This document shows, piece after piece, positions 12,480 through 13,524 of a stretch of 13,524 nucleotides of DNA. Position 1 is the stretch's first letter, and the number at the start of each line of letters is the position of its first letter. The DNA is from an uncultured Aeromicrobium sp. (GTDB taxonomy: Bacteria; Actinomycetota; Actinomycetes; Propionibacteriales; Nocardioidaceae): positions 1-13,524 of the forward strand of contig NZ_CAMJVP010000072.1 in NCBI RefSeq assembly GCF_946221465.1, read 5' to 3'. The notes beneath the pieces were generated by a model. It ran no database searches. It was not told the origin of the DNA and worked only from the letters and a program-made list of their open reading frames with translations. A program made the translations under genes and the position numbers.

Positions 12480-13524
12480 ATGCCCTACGTCATCACGCGC
12501 AGTTGCTGCAACGACGCCTCGTGCGTGCCGGTCTGCCCGGTCAACTGCATCCACCCGACGCCCGACGAGCCGCACTACCGCACCGCGGAGATGCTCTACA
12601 TCGACCCGGACGTCTGCGTCGAGTGCGGCGCCTGCATGGACGTCTGCCCCGTGTCGGCGATCGCCCCCGACTACGAGCTGCCCGAGTCGATGGAGCGGTA
12701 CGAGCAGATCAACGCCCGCTACTACCTCGACCCCGAACATGCCGACTACCCGCAGACGCCCAACGCGCCGCGTCACCGCGAGTGGGACGGAACGTGGGAA
12801 GGGCCGCTGCGCGTCGCCGTCGTGGGGTCCGGTCCCTCCGCCTGCTACGTGGCCGAGGAACTGCTCGGGACCCGAGGGTTGGACGTCCAGGTCGACATGT
12901 TCGAACGGCTGCCGGTGCCCTTCGGCCTGGTGCGCTACGGCGTCGCTCCGGACCACCAGGACACCAAGGTCGTCGCCGACAGTTTCGCCTCGCTGTTCCG
13001 GCGATCGGGATTCCGGATCTTCCTCAACGTCGAGGTCGGACGTGATGTCACGTTCGATCAGCTCCAGGAGCGCTATCACGCGGTGGTGTTCGCGGTCGGT
13101 GCCACGCGCGACCGCCGCCTCGGCATCGAGGGTGAGGAGCTCCCGGGCAGCCACGCGGCCACCGAGTTCGTCGGCTGGTACAACGGCCACCCCGACCACG
13201 CCGACCGCACGTTCGACCTCAGCGGCGAGCGCGCCGTCATCGTGGGCAACGGCAACGTCGCGCTCGACGTCGCGCGCGTGCTGACCGCGGACGTGGCCGT
13301 CCTGGAGCAGTCCGACATCGCCGACCACGCGCTCGAGGCGTTGCGGTCCTCCCGGATCCGCGAGGTGGTCGTGGTGGGCCGGCGCGGACCCGCCGAGGCC
13401 GCCTACACCACGCCCGAACTGCTCGGTCTGCTCGCCACGCGAGGCGTCCATGTGCGCGTGGAGGGCGCCGATCCGGCGGCGATCTCGGCGGCCGACGACA
13501 TCGCCCGGCTCAAGGTCGAGGTGC
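12480..13524 (+). CDS. fprB: Ferredoxin/ferredoxin-NADP reductase FprB (3' end outside window)
   Basis: The first 348 residues of a fusion of an N-terminal seven-iron ferredoxin with an adrenodoxin-reductase-like flavoprotein, which passes electrons between NADPH and ferredoxin. The ferredoxin half has Cys9, 10, 15, 19 and 23 in SCCNDASCVPVCPVNCIH and a CxxCxxCxxxCP cluster motif at Cys46, 49, 52 and 56. The reductase half starts near residue 110 with the FAD motif VVGSGPSA (114-121), then FGLVRYGVAPDHQ (148-160) and the NADPH motif IVGNGNVALDVARVL (254-268). The order and wording closely resemble mycobacterial FprB. ATG at 12480 follows GAGGAAGA. The frame is open to the window edge, so perhaps two fifths of the protein is missing. 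It is probably a housekeeping gene next to the island; Baeyer-Villiger enzymes take electrons from NADPH directly and do not need it. Confidence 0.95.
   Translation, partial: MPYVITRSCCNDASCVPVCPVNCIHPTPDEPHYRTAEMLYIDPDVCVECGACMDVCPVSAIAPDYELPESMERYEQINARYYLDPEHADYPQTPNAPRHREWDGTWEGPLRVAVVGSGPSACYVAEELLGTRGLDVQVDMFERLPVPFGLVRYGVAPDHQDTKVVADSFASLFRRSGFRIFLNVEVGRDVTFDQLQERYHAVVFAVGATRDRRLGIEGEELPGSHAATEFVGWYNGHPDHADRTFDLSGERAVIVGNGNVALDVARVLTADVAVLEQSDIADHALEALRSSRIREVVVVGRRGPAEAAYTTPELLGLLATRGVHVRVEGADPAAISAADDIARLKVEV

Overview
This window looks like chromosomal DNA from a high-GC actinobacterium. Nearly all third codon positions are G or C, GTG starts occur, strong AGGAGG ribosome sites are present, and an FprB-type ferredoxin/NADP reductase (a fusion known from mycobacteria and relatives) lies at the right edge. 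Mycobacteriales or a nocardioid lineage would fit; the sequence does not let me choose. I see no mobile element, tRNA, rRNA or CRISPR array, and base composition and codon use look even throughout.

Layout. (1) 2-394: the 3' end of an aldehyde dehydrogenase gene. (2) 395-570: a convergent intergenic region with three copies of a 15-nt palindrome-like repeat at about 31-nt spacing, followed by a perfect 21-bp terminator hairpin. (3) 571-3342, minus strand: a beta-oxidation operon read as thiolase, then an HSD10-like 3-hydroxyacyl-CoA dehydrogenase, then an enoyl-CoA hydratase. (4) 3343-3452: a compact divergent promoter with near mirror symmetry. (5) 3453-7306, plus strand: an operon of two acyl-CoA dehydrogenases, an SDR oxidoreductase and an amidohydrolase-2 family protein. 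(6) 7319-11912, minus strand: a type I Baeyer-Villiger monooxygenase, a class III CoA-transferase and an HSL-type alpha/beta hydrolase, followed after 90 nt by a GntR/FadR-type regulator. (7) 11984-12406, minus strand: a universal stress protein. (8) 12480-end, plus strand: the start of fprB.

Together the genes suggest a catabolic island for a cyclic or branched ketone, or an alcohol that yields one. The monooxygenase would insert oxygen to give a lactone or ester. The hydrolase would open it. The SDR and aldehyde dehydrogenase could oxidise the released alcohol. The CoA-transferase would load the acid onto CoA. The two acyl-CoA dehydrogenases, hydratase, HSD10-like dehydrogenase and thiolase would then run a full beta-oxidation round. 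The regulator is probably the local acyl-CoA- or acid-responsive repressor. The enzyme families are well supported by motifs; the substrate and the pathway as a whole are inference.

The points most worth checking are: a first acyl-CoA dehydrogenase whose catalytic Glu appears to sit in the isovaleryl-CoA-dehydrogenase position; an amidohydrolase with no obvious step in ordinary beta-oxidation; CRP/GlxR-like sites over the -35 elements of two catabolic promoters; and the repeat cluster at 413-490.
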